Source of the DNA: Tieghemiomyces parasiticus
Lineage: Eukaryota; Kickxellomycota; Dimargaritomycetes; Dimargaritales; Dimargaritaceae
Length of the DNA stretch: 10,822 nucleotides
Assembly: GCA_027575765.1 (NCBI GenBank)
Contig: JANBPT010001319.1
Span: 1-10,822 of the forward strand
Direction of reading: 5' to 3'
Shown: positions 10,301 through 10,822 of the stretch, in pieces
How positions within the stretch are numbered: position 1 is the first letter of the stretch
How the letters are laid out: each line of letters begins with the position of its first letter
The notes under the pieces: model-generated
The model's input: the letters and a program-made list of their open reading frames with translations, nothing else
Databases searched by the model: none
Told to the model about the DNA's origin: nothing
Translations under genes and position numbers: made by a program

Positions 10301-10359
10301 GTGCTTCGGAGCTTCTCAGTAATGTCTTCGGGAATGGCGTTGCTATGGGGACCTGCCAT
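4324..10359 (-). CDS. Giant HEAT/ARM-repeat protein, candidate focadhesin (FOCAD/RST1) homologue
   Basis: One uninterrupted frame of 2011 residues, chosen from the ATG at 10359 (AACAACATGG, A at -3, G at +4). The frame stays open to about 10480 but holds no earlier ATG. The protein is almost wholly helical, Leu/Ala-rich, with repeated Pro-led helix pairs, no signal peptide and no clear membrane segment, so it is probably a cytosolic or nuclear scaffold. The N-terminus (EKLRSTHPILQQQAARQLL, about residues 15-33) resembles the start of RST1/FOCAD proteins. Around 481-560 there is a DUF3730-like pattern (EDPLFPTALLLTPHPALAL, then repeats). Around 1050-1320 there are Gly-rich helices (LGFLGRGL, VRLIGGVAGLLG, DAKLRGAAQFLVGAVGCAL) in the order expected for the focadhesin C-terminal region. 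Length fits (about 1800-1850 in human and plant). Known members bind the SKI complex and cytosolic exosome. The repeat class is firm; the family is a recollection-based inference. Other long HEAT scaffolds remain possible. Confidence 0.85.
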   Translation of the reverse strand: MAGPHSNAIPEDITEKLRSTHPILQQQAARQLLTRLGNRTTETALEPLWQLLAQTDTPSAAFVDIRASFVVLFDKNTSRATEADRRAALRRAALTSVALPLPRAVRMLGTTMFMLSALKHVSCSVPVFTADPSSAEHPLRTVARLRPTLVGTLLRDDGLYLRHLPSEVTAQLLAFYEPFLAYVVLASEPELGTAREYTFQLLDEVIRIDLAPDWMLVDWALGFYDRSLQALPRLDPTDPTGSVQVGWIVLRHAHRFLLRLTAQVSARGASDAPDHTANRVGALLCRTYGVALATLYAYSVAEQPMGWIPRALLELHESAAVWCTAGRPWHAAWSAWCTLAVACHCRCLCRGYFDKDQGDWLIAIHCSLLDATAAAPPAYLVQLVRTTLLQLMMLNPRTERVGQIVRLWSHLSKVEPPHGPGTATTAQQTLARMVDLRVTFASAAWGDLRATADDLDVVLALFAQNPTAAAETCQPALRTIEDPLFPTALLLTPHPALALAAIQYLAGRSCPPLERLAALPIVLHAVNRAADSTDPIYQRGVAWILYHVLPALAADRDPYATSRLHVVVTDWLAVEQWNSNGFPTTAPAALRLLYRCVLAQSRLQPILRHALQTWAVCRKQANPKLPPSFTETALEEAALGTLRDLTLSNGLQHGMWALEVLTPLLRYTRLTPKGLGLALAAVNRCVELKQVAPAVAWRALIRSCATDPADIAVRRQLLRFWGLVGRYRGTTEPDVLFRSEALTAQLLPMGLTGECDPALAPDLWTAVASFPPAEVIQQLEDTPRVLSERLRDCISAPGVGTLWAHLFKHEIHHMLRSVFKGGRGPLRARPAAPTATTAARDRALVTVQGALAGPGMVTPGVLYALADTADLANIIPSNTDSGAALADFAVQLNSRLDVDHWLARLHTVQAWSAHFDAALERLVSESSGPSDGDPTATLTAYVGRLQTAWLPHLTRRHRVDDLARTLLALGGLLTSVPRVAPALARQLAQAVRETLDTAFPWSTELPSQNDTVLFALTALVSRLAHVLRGDEPLGEKVLHFMTVGLAETARPWFQWGSAFHLGFLGRGLTADATVSHRLHAQARAHLEALAATLQSPPPTATFALQIGGALGLTYAHVSMPHPSPVAAAEIQACIDAAQARVAQLANSEGPPAGLDTPDIAALVYLAALPHSTEHAIDPKVLAYLASAPAVSRSLPILGQDLLPVVAAQFRVRYGLSTDDLSLATANLVDRLPAVPSKARVRLIGGVAGLLGVNWLAPWLPPLPALLLLEPATFSDALQTLTGLAATVTSSEDSAMEGLGDAKLRGAAQFLVGAVGCALAQLPSTVTSLGPGRATGTASGPNPGASGAYFEALRRVGASGQAPATYDRLPANLSYLRAAVATASAVLDTHANDARLADDTSPEDNRDLRCVRELLAALLRLPRQLPAMDWGGFLARVLLLRPPSDVRLLVLRLAAKYAPHLPSVQELLVVLLTRAPPAALFPDLHPDHFALGVHSLRALLRLAHLPTAAPLLSEAMWPILARVTPSGYDDEGVRGETSLRAPPTVALAAPKLLELVELLAQRVASASSPTEDAGLALRTGFYLAMAPALAGTARTNPTVKPDRRMEMAAAVETAPSEADHSAAQLRIDLRTLLINLARTNTLADVPLGTPTEVLWFVFIEACLPDWSAVGQFLDLDLSADRENATSGGHTVMPADFGPWLPVLQSRGQIDRFVFIVATMVRLGRCPRLETLSALCRVALLAAAAPSSDQGQPGLLPAEPEWWSRICRYIVEAIVASSMVPSSRLPTTPEDTGLVLDRARSDALFAEWQVRLLDLTLITTTRLTREADARDPGLAAAKAACTVRRALDGLYAPLCYILATAQTRVLDLVATTYDTLATELPRFPSATLPPWAPELNFRGHANILAYLRPVSSVSLLVRRATGNIDQTDDAQPLNLSYLVATLPALLVTSPNRTLAGRQITKRLVRFAKMHRQAAATMVAADVGGHQFDTLLSRTLGNLLPYLEPEEMWLALET

Positions 10360-10486
10360 GTTGTTTGCGTATGGAACGGGCGGGATGTAATAGGGGAAAT
10401 GCGGCAAAGGTGGAAACGAGAAATGTAACGTGGAACTTGGATGGAGGTGGTGATGGCGGGCCCCCAGGGTAGGTTGCTAAGCGCAT
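10343..10486 (-). other. Upstream ORF overlapping the start of the giant HEAT-repeat gene
   Basis: An ATG at 10486 opens a 47-codon frame, MRLATYPGGP at its start, that ends with TAG at 10343-10345. It is out of frame with the main ATG at 10359 and runs 17 bases into the main coding sequence. Its start context is weak (CTCATGC, C at -3 and +4). If the transcript begins upstream of 10486, this uORF would lower translation of the large protein, with leaky scanning supplying the rest. Whether it is in the mRNA is unknown. Confidence 0.35.
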
Positions 10487-10822
10487 GAGCCAGTGAAGGG
10501 TCGCGCCGGTCAAGCCACTAACGAGGGAGTATTTTTTACTGTCGTTGATACTCTAGCCGGCCGTCTCCAACTGGTCGGGCAAAGCAGTATATGCCCGCTG
10601 TGACTGCCGCCAATGAGTCCTATTTAAATAAATGAAGCTGGGTTGAAATGAACCCTGATTACTAAGGATGATACCCCAAATCTAGATTGCAACTGAACTT
10701 CCACACGCGTCTCAGGCCCTCTCACACCTAGTTTGGTTATAGCAATCAACTGGAAAGGTAGCAACCCTGACAACCTAACCATGAAGGTTCATATATGGTG
10801 GAAGTGTATGCTACGCTGACCA
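10487..10822. other. Upstream region of the giant HEAT-repeat gene
   Basis: No frame longer than about 60 codons occurs here. The stretch is more AT-rich than the genes and is best read as promoter DNA of the minus-strand gene, possibly shared with a gene beyond the right edge. It holds TATTTAAATA at 10621-10630, an ATTGG (CCAAT box on the minus strand) at 10610-10614, and a small hairpin, GGGTT-GAAATG-AACCC, at 10640-10655. A plus-strand ATG at 10781 opens only 12 codons before a stop. Confidence 0.5.
10621..10630 (-). promoter_or_regulatory. TATA-like element, TATTTAAATA
   Basis: The near-palindromic AT-only decamer TATTTAAATA stands out in a GC-rich setting. It lies about 260 bases upstream of the proposed ATG at 10359 and about 135 upstream of the uORF ATG, with a minus-strand ATTGG box beside it. 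It could serve as the TATA element of the minus-strand gene. Its symmetry means it could equally serve a divergent gene to the right. Confidence 0.35.

Noticed and set aside
10360..10407. Longer version of the giant protein starting at 10407
   Set aside because: The codon at 10407 is TTG, which nuclear genes of eukaryotes rarely use. The ATG at 10359 has a strong context, so the 16 extra residues were left out.

Overview
The window looks like nuclear DNA from a GC-rich, gene-dense fungus. The clues are a coiled-coil gene with two short spliceosomal introns (GT...AG, CTAAC-type branch sites, pyrimidine tracts), Kozak-type ATG contexts in place of Shine-Dalgarno sites, a pyrimidine-rich leader before the first ATG, an AATAAA poly(A) signal, and high GC in codons with lower GC in the T-rich spacer. 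An early-diverging fungus, for example in Kickxellomycotina/Dimargaritales, would fit a long intronless gene next to a lightly spliced one. That placement is inference; nothing in the sequence proves it.

Layout. Bases 1-1445 hold no convincing gene. They are best read as 5' flanking DNA of the plus-strand gene and perhaps of a divergent gene off the left edge, ending in a strongly pyrimidine-biased leader. Bases 1446-3933 (+) are a three-exon gene for a protein of about 696 residues: an N-terminal half of three coiled-coil blocks and a long disordered, Pro/Ser/Arg-rich C-terminal half. Bases 3934-4323 are a short tail-to-tail spacer with long T runs and, on the minus strand, an AATAAA signal. 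Bases 4324-10359 (-) are one uninterrupted gene for a helical-repeat (HEAT/ARM-like) protein of about 2011 residues, whose overall build and several segments suggest the focadhesin (FOCAD)/RST1 family. Bases 10360-10822 are its upstream region, with an overlapping out-of-frame upstream ORF and a TATTTAAATA element.

The two genes converge and share only the spacer, so the sequence does not show them working together. If the focadhesin assignment holds, the large protein would be a cytosolic scaffold for the SKI complex and RNA exosome, involved in 3'-5' mRNA decay. The coiled-coil protein is probably a cytoskeletal or membrane-trafficking adaptor, but I cannot name its function. No mobile element, CRISPR array, tRNA, rRNA, toxin or viral gene was recognised.
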